A program made the position numbers and the translations under genes. Of a stretch of 11,567 nucleotides of DNA, positions 1 through 6,981 are shown piece by piece. The stretch lies in contig CANCZH010000052.1 in assembly GCA_947382445.1 (NCBI GenBank), positions 1 to 11,567 on the forward strand, in the 5' to 3' direction. How positions within the stretch are numbered: position 1 is the first letter of the stretch; every line of letters begins with the position of its first letter. The DNA comes from an uncultured Clostridium sp. (lineage in GTDB: Bacteria; Bacillota_A; Clostridia; TANB77; CAG-508). The notes below the pieces were generated by a model. That model ran no database searches. It was not told where the DNA came from and worked only from the letters and a program-made list of their open reading frames with translations.

Positions 1-190
1 TTATCTGAGTAATCTCCATCTTTATTTATTATATTATAACTAGGCAATTCAAAAACAACTGTATCAAATCCTTTTTCAGTAGGTCTTTCAAATGAAACAA
101 TTATATATTCATCACCATTATCTTTTTTACGAATATCTGAAAAAACTACTTCCGTTTCATCTGCATATTTACAAAGTGTATACATCATAA
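1..190 (-). CDS. Partial unrecognised protein, apparently frameshifted near its start
   Basis: The 5' part of a minus-strand gene that runs off the left edge. A good ribosome binding site (AAAGGAG, about 201-207) lies about ten bases before tandem ATG codons at 190-188 and 187-185. The ATG frame, however, stops at TAG 148-146 after 14 codons. The frame that looks coding runs from about position 206 to the edge without a stop (TLCKYADETEVVFSDIRKK, then about 40 more residues, rich in charged and beta-type residues). It contains no ATG or GTG, and its only TTG lies deep inside. Removing two bases from the TATATA run at 179-184 would join the ATGs to that frame as MMYTLCKYADE. So this is either a dinucleotide-repeat frameshift, a sequencing error, or an unusual start. 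I do not recognise the family. It lies downstream of the tRNA-Leu gene on the same strand, with a terminator between. Confidence 0.5.
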
Positions 191-220
191 TTTACACGCT
201 CCTTTTACAATTAGTATGTA

Positions 221-274
221 AAAAAGCTACCATAATACATTCACTAAACAAAGGTGTTTGTATACGGTAGCTTT
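221..274 (-). terminator. Terminator of the tRNA-Leu transcript
   Basis: Read on the minus strand, AAAGCTACC (274-266) pairs perfectly with GGTAGCTTT (233-225), and a run of T follows (six A on the plus strand at 222-227). The loop is long, about 32 bases. The hairpin begins at the tRNA 3' end, as expected for a terminator of a single tRNA transcription unit, and separates it from the next minus-strand gene. Confidence 0.7.
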
Positions 275-356
275 GGTGCGGATGAGAGGACTTGAACCCC
301 CACGGTCTCCCACTAGATCCTAAGTCTAGCGCGTCTGCCAGTTCCGCCACATCCGC
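274..356 (-). tRNA. tRNA-Leu (anticodon UAG), CCA encoded
   Basis: The acceptor stem GCGGATG (356-350) pairs with CATCCGC (284-278), followed by an encoded ACCA (277-274). The anticodon stem CTAGA/TCTAG encloses the loop CTTAGGA, giving anticodon UAG at 322-320, which decodes CUA and other CUN leucine codons. The D-arm has the leucine-type GGCGGAACTGGCAGACGC, the variable arm is extended (class II, with a short GG/CC stem), and the T-loop reads TTCAAGT. It is a lone tRNA with its own promoter and terminator. I saw no repeat of its 3' end in the window that would mark an integrated element. Confidence 0.96.
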
Positions 357-376
357 ATTTGTTACTGACAGTAATT

Positions 377-406
377 ATAATAGCACAAAGATATTATAAT
401 TGTCAA
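377..406 (-). promoter_or_regulatory. Promoter of the tRNA-Leu gene
   Basis: On the minus strand a perfect -35 TTGACA (406-401) is separated by 18 bases from TATTAT (382-377), with an extended -10 TGC just before it. The tRNA 5' end lies 20 bases past the -10. This arrangement suits strong housekeeping-sigma transcription of a tRNA. Confidence 0.75.
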
Positions 407-441
407 GCATAGTTTTTAAATTTTTTTAAAATTAGTTTTTG

Positions 442-470
442 TTGATTTTATTATATATTCATGATAATAT
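442..470 (+). promoter_or_regulatory. Candidate promoter of the small gene at 487
   Basis: TTGATT (442-447) and TAATAT (465-470) are 17 bases apart. Transcription would begin near 477, leaving a leader of only about ten bases before ATG 487. In DNA this AT-rich such matches arise by chance, so confidence is low. If real, it rules out the upstream TTG start at 439. Confidence 0.3.
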
Positions 471-486
471 TACTTTATTGGAATAT

Positions 487-921
487 ATGAAGAAAGATAT
501 GAGAAAAAATATGGTGAAAGATTTATTGAAAACAAATTGTTATGATGTACAAAAAACAATGATAATTGTTGGAAGTTGTTTAAAAAATATGCAACCAGAA
601 AGCTATAAAGAGCTAGAAAAGATGTCTTCTGAGATTTATGATGTTTGCTTAGAAAAAGACCATTTAAATATGGTAATAACTAAAATAATGGGGATGCTTG
701 CAAGAGTAAAGATTAAAAAGTTAGTATTTGCAACAGTAGATAAATCTCCTCATTGTGTACAACTTCATTATGTTATAAAAGAATTAGAGAAAGCTATGGA
801 TATAAATGACATAGACATAGTTAATTATGTTGCAGTTGACAATAAATTAGTAGAAATACCTTCAGATGTAATAAGTTTATCTAAAAATTTATCTAAATTA
901 AAATCAGTTAAAGAAAAATAA
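487..921 (+). CDS. Unrecognised small protein with four cysteines
   Basis: A 144-residue protein from ATG 487, or 160 residues if TTG 439 is used. No start has a convincing ribosome binding site: further in-frame ATGs stand at 499 and 511, and the best purine stretch (GAAGAAAG) precedes 499. I do not recognise the family. The protein looks soluble, with no signal peptide or membrane segment. It has an alpha-helical first half, cysteines at residues 18, 31, 54 and 90, and a distinctive central stretch KLVFATVDKSPHCVQLHYV (about residues 78-96) with a predicted beta strand and a Cys/His pair. The C-terminal half looks alpha/beta. The scattered cysteines could bind metal, but no CxxC pair is present, so this is only a possibility. 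It lies between the divergent tRNA-Leu and spoIIM with no clear terminator after it; spoIIM starts 138 bases downstream. Confidence 0.75.
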   Translation: MKKDMRKNMVKDLLKTNCYDVQKTMIIVGSCLKNMQPESYKELEKMSSEIYDVCLEKDHLNMVITKIMGMLARVKIKKLVFATVDKSPHCVQLHYVIKELEKAMDINDIDIVNYVAVDNKLVEIPSDVISLSKNLSKLKSVKEK

Positions 922-964
922 TTTAAACTTAAAAAATGTTTTTGGAGTGAAAATACCTAGATGA

Positions 965-997
965 CGCAAAATAAATAGATGTGTACTTATTTTTGCG
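965..997 (+). repeat. Inverted repeat between the small gene and spoIIM
   Basis: CGCAAAATAA (965-974) and TTATTTTTGCG (987-997) pair with one bulged T around a loop of about 12 bases. No T-tract follows on either strand, so it is not a standard terminator. It could be an operator or a weak RNA stem. It is the only structure I see in this 138-base gap, and I found no convincing mother-cell (sigma-E type) promoter for spoIIM. Confidence 0.3.
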
Positions 998-1059
998 AAA
1001 ATATTATAAGGTAAGCATAATTACTTTCTATTTGAATACAGATGTGATAGGAGGCAATT

Positions 1060-1668
1060 ATGAGACAACATATAAAATATTATTTTTCAAAAAATATATT
1101 AGATTATTTAAAGGTATGTATTGTATTTATTGCAGGTGTTGTACTTGCAGTTATTACAATAAATAATTCTAATGAACTTCAAAAAAAAGAAATAAAAGAG
1201 TATATTGATGAAAAAATTAATATAGTTAAAACAACAGATGATTATAATAAAGGAATTTTATTTGATGTTTTTAAAGAAAATGCAAAGAATATTATTGTTT
1301 TGGCTTTTTTAGCATCTTCATTAATTGGAATTCCTTTTGCATATTTAATGGTAGCTAAAAAAGGTTTTTCAATAGGATATACTATTTCTGCTATTTATGC
1401 GGTTCAAAATACCAAAACAGCCATTATTTTCATTTGTAATTCAATGTTGTTTCATAATATAATATATATGGTTTCGGTTGGATTAGTTTTAGTATCAGGA
1501 ACTAATTTTATTAAAGCGATTATTGAGCAAGAAAAAAGAGATGTTAAATTTGAAATTTTTAGATATTTAGTGTTTTTGGTTATTAGTTTGATAATTGTTT
1601 TTATAGCATCAATTTTTGAAGTACATATTTCATCATTTTTTTTAAGTTTATTTAAAAAATATCTGTAA
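1060..1668 (+). CDS. spoIIM: Stage II sporulation protein M
   Basis: SpoIIM is an integral membrane protein of the SpoIID-SpoIIM-SpoIIP complex, which remodels peptidoglycan in the mother-cell membrane so that the mother cell can engulf the forespore. The 202-residue length fits the family (about 210). Visible membrane segments lie near residues 18-35, 77-98, 103-127, 132-148 and 167-186. A polar loop of about 40 residues follows the first, and the C-terminal FEVHIS matches the family's acidic residue near the end of the last helix. The ATG has a strong AGGAGG seven bases upstream. A GTG-started frame at 981-1166 overlaps it and is a shadow. Its neighbour is xerD, as near xerD in Bacillus. 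SpoIIM homologues also occur in non-sporulating bacteria, but the small size and xerD linkage favour the sporulation gene. Expression is probably sporulation-specific, though I could not find the promoter. Confidence 0.88.
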   Translation: MRQHIKYYFSKNILDYLKVCIVFIAGVVLAVITINNSNELQKKEIKEYIDEKINIVKTTDDYNKGILFDVFKENAKNIIVLAFLASSLIGIPFAYLMVAKKGFSIGYTISAIYAVQNTKTAIIFICNSMLFHNIIYMVSVGLVLVSGTNFIKAIIEQEKRDVKFEIFRYLVFLVISLIIVFIASIFEVHISSFFLSLFKKYL

Positions 1669-1721
1669 AAACTATTTACAATTCGGAACACTTTTGATAT
1701 AACATAGTACATAAATAGTTT
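1669..1721 (+). repeat. AT-only inverted repeat after spoIIM
   Basis: AAACTATTTA (1669-1678) directly follows the spoIIM stop codon and pairs perfectly with TAAATAGTTT (1712-1721), with 33 bases between. There is no GC clamp and only a weak T-rich stretch (GTTTTTGG) a few bases on. It could be a weak spoIIM 3' structure, but not a confident terminator. Confidence 0.25.
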
Positions 1722-1751
1722 ATGTAAATTGTTTTTGGAAATTACTTATTA

Positions 1752-1781
1752 CGAATAAAGTGAATTAATTTATTTTATTCG
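1752..1781 (+). repeat. Inverted repeat upstream of xerD
   Basis: CGAATAAA (1752-1759) and TTTATTCG (1774-1781) form perfect 8-bp arms around 14 bases, about 40 bases before the xerD start. This could be an operator or leader stem. I found no clear -35/-10 pair for xerD here, so xerD may be co-transcribed with spoIIM or use a weak promoter. Confidence 0.25.
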
Positions 1782-1822
1782 ATTTATATGAAGTTAATAT
1801 TTTGAGATGGGGGACTAAATAA

Positions 1823-2704
1823 ATGGAAAAACAAATTAAACTTTTCTTAGAATTTTTAGAAAACGATAAAAAATTATCTTCAAATACTTTACAATCATAT
1901 AGAAGAGATATCGTTCAATTTCAAGAATATTTAGATAACGAAAGATTAGTTTATTCTAAAATAGGTCAACAAGAGATAAAAGAGTATATAGAGTATTTAA
2001 AGAAAATAGGAAAGAAGACATCAACAATTTCAAGAAATTTAGCTTCAATTAGGTCTTTCTATCAATATCAATTACGTGTTAAAAAAGTAAAAAAAGACCC
2101 AACAGATGGTATGCAATCTCCAAAAATAGAGAAAAAAGCTCCAAGCATTTTATCATCAGATGAAGTAGAATTATTATTAGAACAACCTAATGATATTGAT
2201 TTAAAAGGAATTAGAGACAAAGCAATGCTTGAATTTGCTTATGCAACAGGAATGAGAGTTACAGAAATTATTTCATTAAATATGGATGATATTAATTTTA
2301 GAGATTCTTATGTTTCTTGTACAAATGGTGCTAAAAAAAGAAATATTCCATTAGGTAATATTTCAATGAAAGCATTGGATGAATATATTAAAAATGCTAG
2401 ACCAATAATGATAAAAAGTGAAAAAGAACAAGCTTTGTTTGTTAATGTAAATGGAAAAAGATTGACAAGACAAGGATTCTGGAAGATTATAAAATATTAT
2501 AAAGAACAAGCTCATATTACAAAAGAAATTACACCACACGTTCTTAGACATTCTTTTGCAACACATCTTTTACAAAATGGAGCTGATTTAAAATCAATTC
2601 AAATGATGCTTGGCCATTCTGATATATCTTCAACACAAGTATATATGCAATTTCAAGATGATTCTTTAAAAAATATATACAATAAAGCTCATCCAAGAGC
2701 ATAG
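1823..2704 (+). CDS. xerD: Tyrosine recombinase XerD
   Basis: A site-specific tyrosine recombinase that, with a XerC partner, resolves chromosome dimers at dif. The 293-residue length is close to E. coli XerD (298). The N-terminal core-binding (SAM-like) domain spans about residues 1-90. The catalytic domain follows, with Arg145 (ATGMRVTE), a lysine at 171/172, His239 and Arg242 (TPHVLRHSFATH), His265 (LGHSD) and the nucleophile Tyr274 (VYMQF); all catalytic positions are intact. The ATG is preceded by a G-rich ribosome binding site (GGGGG, about ten bases upstream), and the N-terminus MEKQIKLFLEFLEND matches the family. The neighbouring spoIIM favours XerD over XerC or a phage integrase, because spoIIM and xerD are linked in Bacillus too. 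A strong terminator follows. XerC and XerD are hard to separate by motif alone. Confidence 0.93.
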   Translation: MEKQIKLFLEFLENDKKLSSNTLQSYRRDIVQFQEYLDNERLVYSKIGQQEIKEYIEYLKKIGKKTSTISRNLASIRSFYQYQLRVKKVKKDPTDGMQSPKIEKKAPSILSSDEVELLLEQPNDIDLKGIRDKAMLEFAYATGMRVTEIISLNMDDINFRDSYVSCTNGAKKRNIPLGNISMKALDEYIKNARPIMIKSEKEQALFVNVNGKRLTRQGFWKIIKYYKEQAHITKEITPHVLRHSFATHLLQNGADLKSIQMMLGHSDISSTQVYMQFQDDSLKNIYNKAHPRA

Positions 2705-2719
2705 TTAGAAAAAATAATG

Positions 2720-2750
2720 AAAGCAACTGTTTTAAGAAAGTTGCTTTTTT
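2720..2750 (+). terminator. xerD terminator
   Basis: AAAGCAACT (2720-2728) pairs with AGTTGCTTT (2739-2747) around a 10-base loop and runs into a T6 tract. It lies 16 bases after the xerD stop codon, a clear intrinsic terminator. Confidence 0.88.
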
Positions 2751-2833
2751 GTTGTACTTGAAAAGATTTAAATATGAAGAAAAAGAAATTTCTGTCAGCT
2801 TGTATCTGTGTGTAACTGAAAATGTGTAATGGG

Positions 2834-2867
2834 CATAGAGGTCAGCTTTGGCTGACCTCTATGTTTT
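2834..2867 (+). terminator. Strong isolated hairpin, terminator-like, in the xerD-rny gap
   Basis: CATAGAGGTCAGC (2834-2846) and GCTGACCTCTATG (2851-2863) form a perfect 13-bp stem with a TTTG loop, followed by TTTTA. It is far more GC-rich than its surroundings. It sits about 85 bases beyond the xerD terminator and before the rny promoter. It may be a second terminator, or the 3' end of a small RNA made from 2751-2867. The rest of the 2705-3013 gap holds only the xerD terminator and the rny promoter; I saw no gene in it. Confidence 0.55.
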
Positions 2868-2897
2868 ATAATTATTATAAATCAATTATTAATAAAC

Positions 2898-2926
2898 TTG
2901 ACAAATTTATGTAATCCATATAAAAT
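2898..2926 (+). promoter_or_regulatory. Promoter of rny
   Basis: A perfect -35 TTGACA (2898-2903), a 17-base spacer and TAAAAT (2921-2926) form a housekeeping-type promoter. Transcription would start near 2933, giving a leader of about 80 bases before rny. Confidence 0.75.
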
Positions 2927-3013
2927 AGATATGTAAAGATTAAATATTGAAGTAATAAAATTTATATATTTAATGAACATTGAAAATTTAATAAGAAAAG
3001 AGGTTGATTATGA

Positions 3014-4558
3014 ATGAGTAACATACTTATTGTTATAATTACTCTTTTAATCTCAGCAGCAATATTCATACCTTTAGGAATTACAATTAGAAAGAGAATA
3101 GCTGAATCTAAAATTCAAAGTGCAGAAAATGAAGCAAAAAGATTACTTGAAAATGTAAAAATAGAAGCAGAAAATACAAGAAGAGAAGAAATTTTTAAAG
3201 CAAAAGAAGAAATGCTTAGACTAAGAAATGATTTAGAACAAGAGATTAAAGAGAGAAGACTTGAGGTGACTCAGCAAGAAAAAAGACTAATCCAAAAAGA
3301 AGAAAATTTGGAAAAACGAGTACAAGTTTTAGATAATAAAGAAAAAGACTTAGAAAATAAAATGCTAGAGAACGAGAGTATTAGAAAAGAGTTAGATGAA
3401 GATAAGAAAAAGGAATTAGAGGAATTACAACGTATTTCAGAATTAACTGTTGATGAAGCTAAAAAACAGTTATTGGATTCATTAGAAAATGAAATTGTTC
3501 CAGAAAAAGCTGCAATGATTAAAGAATATGAAAATAAAATGAAAGAAGATTCTTCAAAGATTGCAAAAGAAATGGTTAGTTATGCTATTCAAAAATGTGC
3601 TGCTGATCATACTTCTGAAACAACAGTATCAGTTGTATCTTTACCAAATGATGATATGAAAGGTAGAATTATTGGTAGAGAAGGTAGAAATATAAAAACT
3701 CTTGAAACATTAACAGGAATTGACTTGATAATTGATGATACACCAGAAGCTGTTATTATATCAGGATTTGACCCATTAAGAAGAGAAGTTGCTAGAATTG
3801 CTCTTGAAAAATTGATTGAAGATGGAAGAATTCATCCAGCTAAGATTGAAGAAATGGTAGAAAAAGCTAAAGAAGAAGTTGAAGCTATAATTAAAGAAGA
3901 AGGAGAAAGAGCTGTTTTAGAAACTGGTGTTAATGGATTGCATCCAGATATAATTAAGTTAATTGGTAAATTAAAATATAGAACAAGTTATGGACAAAAT
4001 GTATTGAATCATTCTATAGAAGTTTCAAACTTAGCTAGAATTATGGCTGAAGAGTTAGGTATAAATCCTAAAATTGCTAGACGTGCAGGATTGTTACATG
4101 ATATTGGTAAAGCTTTAGACCATGATATGGAAGGAACACATATTGAAATTGGTGTTGATATATTAAAACGTTATAAAGAAAACGATTTAATTATAAATGC
4201 TGTAGAAGCACACCATGGAGATGTTGAACCACAAACTTTAGAAGCTGTTTTAGTACAAGCTGCTGATGCAATTTCTGCATCAAGACCAGGAGCCAGAAGA
4301 GAAACATTAGAAACTTATATCAAGAGATTGCAAAAACTAGAAGAAATTGCTGATTCTTTTGATGGAGTTGATAAATCTTTTGCTATTCAAGCTGGTAGAG
4401 AAGTTAGATTAATGGTTAAACCAGAAAAAATATCTGATAATGATATGATTATTATGGCAAGAGAAGTAGCTAAAAAGGTTGAAACTGAAATGGAATATCC
4501 AGGACAAATTAAGGTAAATGTAATTCGTGAAACAAGAGCAATCGAATATGCTAAATAG
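3014..4558 (+). CDS. rny: Ribonuclease Y
   Basis: A membrane-anchored endoribonuclease that starts mRNA decay and processes RNAs in Firmicutes. At 514 residues it is full length (B. subtilis about 520). Domains in order: N-terminal membrane anchor (about residues 3-24); a long charged coiled coil (about 28-185); a KH RNA-binding domain with GREG at 221-224; and an HD phosphohydrolase domain with His333, the metal-binding His362-Asp363 (LLHDIGKA), the AHHGD motif at about 399-403 and Asp418 (QAADAIS). The C-terminal domain ends [11 protein letters not shown], typical of the family. The ATG at 3014 follows AGAGG at ten bases. An earlier ATG at 3010 is better spaced but opens only a three-codon frame (Met-Asn-Glu-stop) that overlaps this start. 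A dedicated promoter and terminator make it a single-gene unit. All key residues are present. Confidence 0.97.
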   Translation: MSNILIVIITLLISAAIFIPLGITIRKRIAESKIQSAENEAKRLLENVKIEAENTRREEIFKAKEEMLRLRNDLEQEIKERRLEVTQQEKRLIQKEENLEKRVQVLDNKEKDLENKMLENESIRKELDEDKKKELEELQRISELTVDEAKKQLLDSLENEIVPEKAAMIKEYENKMKEDSSKIAKEMVSYAIQKCAADHTSETTVSVVSLPNDDMKGRIIGREGRNIKTLETLTGIDLIIDDTPEAVIISGFDPLRREVARIALEKLIEDGRIHPAKIEEMVEKAKEEVEAIIKEEGERAVLETGVNGLHPDIIKLIGKLKYRTSYGQNVLNHSIEVSNLARIMAEELGINPKIARRAGLLHDIGKALDHDMEGTHIEIGVDILKRYKENDLIINAVEAHHGDVEPQTLEAVLVQAADAISASRPGARRETLETYIKRLQKLEEIADSFDGVDKSFAIQAGREVRLMVKPEKISDNDMIIMAREVAKKVETEMEYPGQIKVNVIRETRAIEYAK

Positions 4559-4564
4559 AAGATG

Positions 4565-4601
4565 AAAGTGAACATTTTTATGTGTTCACTTTTATTTTTT
4601 T
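4565..4601 (+). terminator. rny terminator
   Basis: AAAGTGAACA (4565-4574) pairs with TGTTCACTTT (4583-4592), a perfect 10-bp stem, and the 3' arm continues into a T-rich tract to 4601. It starts six bases after the rny stop codon. Confidence 0.9.
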
Positions 4602-4635
4602 AATGTAATTTTAAGTTTTTTATTATATATAATGA

Positions 4636-4665
4636 TTGACATATTGTAAGTAAAAAAATTAAAAT
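4636..4665 (+). promoter_or_regulatory. Promoter of the ABC exporter operon
   Basis: TTGACA (4636-4641), an 18-base spacer and TAAAAT (4660-4665), with an alternative TATAAA overlapping at 4665-4670. The predicted leader is about 35 bases. I saw no regulator gene beside it and no convincing operator; a 12-base AT-only palindrome at 4622-4633 is probably chance. Confidence 0.6.
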
Positions 4666-4705
4666 ATAAAGAATAATATTTAAATTAGAGGAAGGGGATT
4701 AATAC

Positions 4706-6979
4706 GTGTTTAAAATTTTAGGAAAGTTAAGAAAATCTTGGAAAACAGTTGCAATTGTAGTACTTTTATTAATAATTCAAGCTATGGCCGAACTTGAATT
4801 ACCAGATTATACATCAAGAATTGTAAATATTGGTATTCAACAAAATGGAATTGAAAACTGTGTTCCAGAGGTTATGAGAGAAAGTTCAATGGAGAGTTTA
4901 AAACTAGCTATTGAAGATGATGAATATATTTTAGATAAGTACAAATTGATTTCTAAAGATAGTTTATCTGAAAATGACTATAAAAAATATTTAAAAAAAT
5001 ATCCAGAGTTAGAGAAGCAAAATTTATATGTTTTAAATAAAGTTTCAGATGAGGAAATAGAAAAATTAGAGGATATAATGGCTAAGCCTTTAATTATGAT
5101 TTATTTTATAGAAACTTCAGGATATGAAGATGCAATGAAGCAATTTGTACTTTCAAATATGCCTACATATGCAATATCTAGCTTACAAAATAAAGGTTTA
5201 ATTGATATTGTTAAATCTATGCCAGAAGAACAAAGAAAACCTTTAATTGATATGTTTAGTGAAGAAATAGATAAAAGAATCGGAAGTATGCTTAGCCAAT
5301 CTGCTATAACAGCTACAAAACATGAATATGAAGCAGTTGGAATGAATTTAGATAAATTGCAAACTGATTATATTTGGATTTCAGGACTTAAAATGTTAGG
5401 TGTTGCTTTAATTATTATGATTACAGGTGTTACTATAATGTTCTTTTCTTCTGGAATGGCTTGTAGGCTAGCTAAGCATTTAAGAGAAGAAGTTTTTGAG
5501 AAAGTTCTTAAATATTCAAATAAAGAATTTAGAGAATTTTCTACTGCATCATTAATAACAAGAAGTACAAATGATATTCAACAAATTCAAGGTATGATAC
5601 AGATGTTGTTTAGAACAGTAATATTTGCACCTATTATGGGTATTGGAGGACTAATTAGAGTTATAGCTAAAAGTAATACTTCTATGGTATGGATTATTGG
5701 TTTTGCAATATTATGCATTTTAACAATTGTACTTGTTTTATTTATTGTTGCAATGCCTAAATTTAAAAAGCTACAAACATTAATTGATAAAATCAACTTA
5801 GTTGCAAGAGAGATATTAACAGGGCTTCCAGTAATAAGAGCTTTCCATAAAGAAAGAGAAGAAGAAAAACGTTTTGATTTGGCAAATATTGATTTAATGA
5901 AATCGAATATATTTGTTAATAGGGTAATGTCATTTATGATGCCATTGATGATGCTTCTTATGAACTCTATTTCATTATTAATTATTTGGGTTGCAGGTCA
6001 TAATATTGATTCAGGAATCATGCAAGTTGGAGATATGATGGCTATTATTCAATATACAATGCAAATAGTCATGTCATTCTTAATGATTTCTATGATTTCA
6101 ATTATGCTTCCAAGAGCTGCAGTTTCTGCAACTAGAATTAATGAAGTATTAGAAAAAGATTTAAGTATAAAAGATAAAAGAGAATTACAAAAATTAGATA
6201 GTAATAAAAAAGGGTTAGTAGAGTTTAAAAATGTTTCATTTAGGTATCCAGATGCTGACACAGAAATTTTAACAGATATTAATTTTACTGCAAGACCAGG
6301 AGAGACGACAGCCATAATAGGTAGTACAGGTAGTGGAAAGTCTACAATAATAAATTTAATACCAAGATTTTATGATGTAACAGGTGGAGAACTTTGCATA
6401 GATGGTGTTAATGTAAAAAATGTTGCTCAAAGAGATTTAAGAGAAGTTATTGGTTTTGTACCTCAAAAAGGAATATTGTTCTATGGTACAATTGAATCTA
6501 ATATTAAGTATGCAGATGAGAATATGAGTGACGAGAAAATGTATGAGGCAGCAAGAATAGCTCAAGCTACTGAATTTATTGAATCAAAACCAGAGGGATT
6601 TAAGGCACCAATTTCACAAGGAGGAACTAATGTATCTGGTGGTCAAAAACAAAGACTTTCAATTGCGAGAGCTATTGCATCAGATCCAGAAATTTATATT
6701 TTTGATGATAGCTTTTCAGCTTTAGATTATAAAACTGATTGTAAATTAAGGGAAGAGCTAAGAGAAGTTACAAAAGATAGAACAGTTATAATAGTAGCTC
6801 AAAGAATAAACACAGTTTTAAATGCTGACCAAATTATAGTTTTAGATGAAGGAAAAATAGTTGGAAAAGGAACTCATGAAGAATTAATGAAGACATGTGA
6901 GACTTATAGACAAATTGCACTTTCACAATTATCTGAAGAAGAACTTACAAATAAAAAACAGGAAGGAAGTGAAAACTAA
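4706..6979 (+). CDS. ABC exporter subunit with degenerate catalytic site (heterodimer partner 1)
   Basis: A 757-residue fused membrane/ATPase half-transporter. It starts at GTG, supported by AGAGGAAGGGG about nine bases upstream. TM1 lies near residues 14-30. An insert, residues about 45-222, replaces the usual short loop before TM2 (about 224-247), so it should lie outside the cell. Further membrane segments are near 305-320, 328-349, 408-430 and 442-467. The ATPase domain has Walker A GSTGSGKS (539-546), Q-loop Gln587, signature VSGGQ (643-647) and Walker B IYIFDD (663-668). Asp668 replaces the catalytic Glu, and Gln699 (VAQRINT) replaces the H-loop His. These are the marks of the non-catalytic subunit in heterodimeric exporters such as TM287/288 and BmrCD. 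The partner starts two bases after the stop codon. Likely role: multidrug, lipid or peptide export; the substrate cannot be told. Confidence 0.93.
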   Translation: MFKILGKLRKSWKTVAIVVLLLIIQAMAELELPDYTSRIVNIGIQQNGIENCVPEVMRESSMESLKLAIEDDEYILDKYKLISKDSLSENDYKKYLKKYPELEKQNLYVLNKVSDEEIEKLEDIMAKPLIMIYFIETSGYEDAMKQFVLSNMPTYAISSLQNKGLIDIVKSMPEEQRKPLIDMFSEEIDKRIGSMLSQSAITATKHEYEAVGMNLDKLQTDYIWISGLKMLGVALIIMITGVTIMFFSSGMACRLAKHLREEVFEKVLKYSNKEFREFSTASLITRSTNDIQQIQGMIQMLFRTVIFAPIMGIGGLIRVIAKSNTSMVWIIGFAILCILTIVLVLFIVAMPKFKKLQTLIDKINLVAREILTGLPVIRAFHKEREEEKRFDLANIDLMKSNIFVNRVMSFMMPLMMLLMNSISLLIIWVAGHNIDSGIMQVGDMMAIIQYTMQIVMSFLMISMISIMLPRAAVSATRINEVLEKDLSIKDKRELQKLDSNKKGLVEFKNVSFRYPDADTEILTDINFTARPGETTAIIGSTGSGKSTIINLIPRFYDVTGGELCIDGVNVKNVAQRDLREVIGFVPQKGILFYGTIESNIKYADENMSDEKMYEAARIAQATEFIESKPEGFKAPISQGGTNVSGGQKQRLSIARAIASDPEIYIFDDSFSALDYKTDCKLREELREVTKDRTVIIVAQRINTVLNADQIIVLDEGKIVGKGTHEELMKTCETYRQIALSQLSEEELTNKKQEGSEN

Positions 6980-6981
6980 TC

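Noticed and set aside
274..356. tRNA-Leu as an attachment site of an integrated element
   Set aside because: No integrase lies next to it, no repeat of the tRNA 3' end was seen, and xerD downstream fits the housekeeping recombinase.
997..1059. Possible sigma-E type promoter for spoIIM (AATATT followed by CATAATTA)
   Set aside because: The spacing of about ten bases is too short for a sigma-E promoter, and the -10 match is poor.
981..1166. GTG-started frame overlapping the start of spoIIM
   Set aside because: It overlaps spoIIM in another frame, has no ribosome binding site and looks like an out-of-frame reading of AT-rich DNA, while spoIIM has a strong AGGAGG.
1452..1712. Antisense open frame across the 3' half of spoIIM
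   Set aside because: It mirrors the hydrophobic spoIIM coding sequence, resembles no protein I know and has no initiation signals.
1823..2704. Phage or integron integrase
   Set aside because: Length, N-terminus, full XerD motif set and the spoIIM neighbour fit XerD; no mobile genes are nearby.
4622..4633. Perfect 12-base palindrome before the ABC operon promoter
   Set aside because: It consists only of alternating A and T in DNA of the same composition; chance is the simplest explanation.
5587..6315. Antisense open frames inside the first ABC subunit
   Set aside because: They are chance frames opposite a clearly conserved transporter gene and lack ribosome binding sites.
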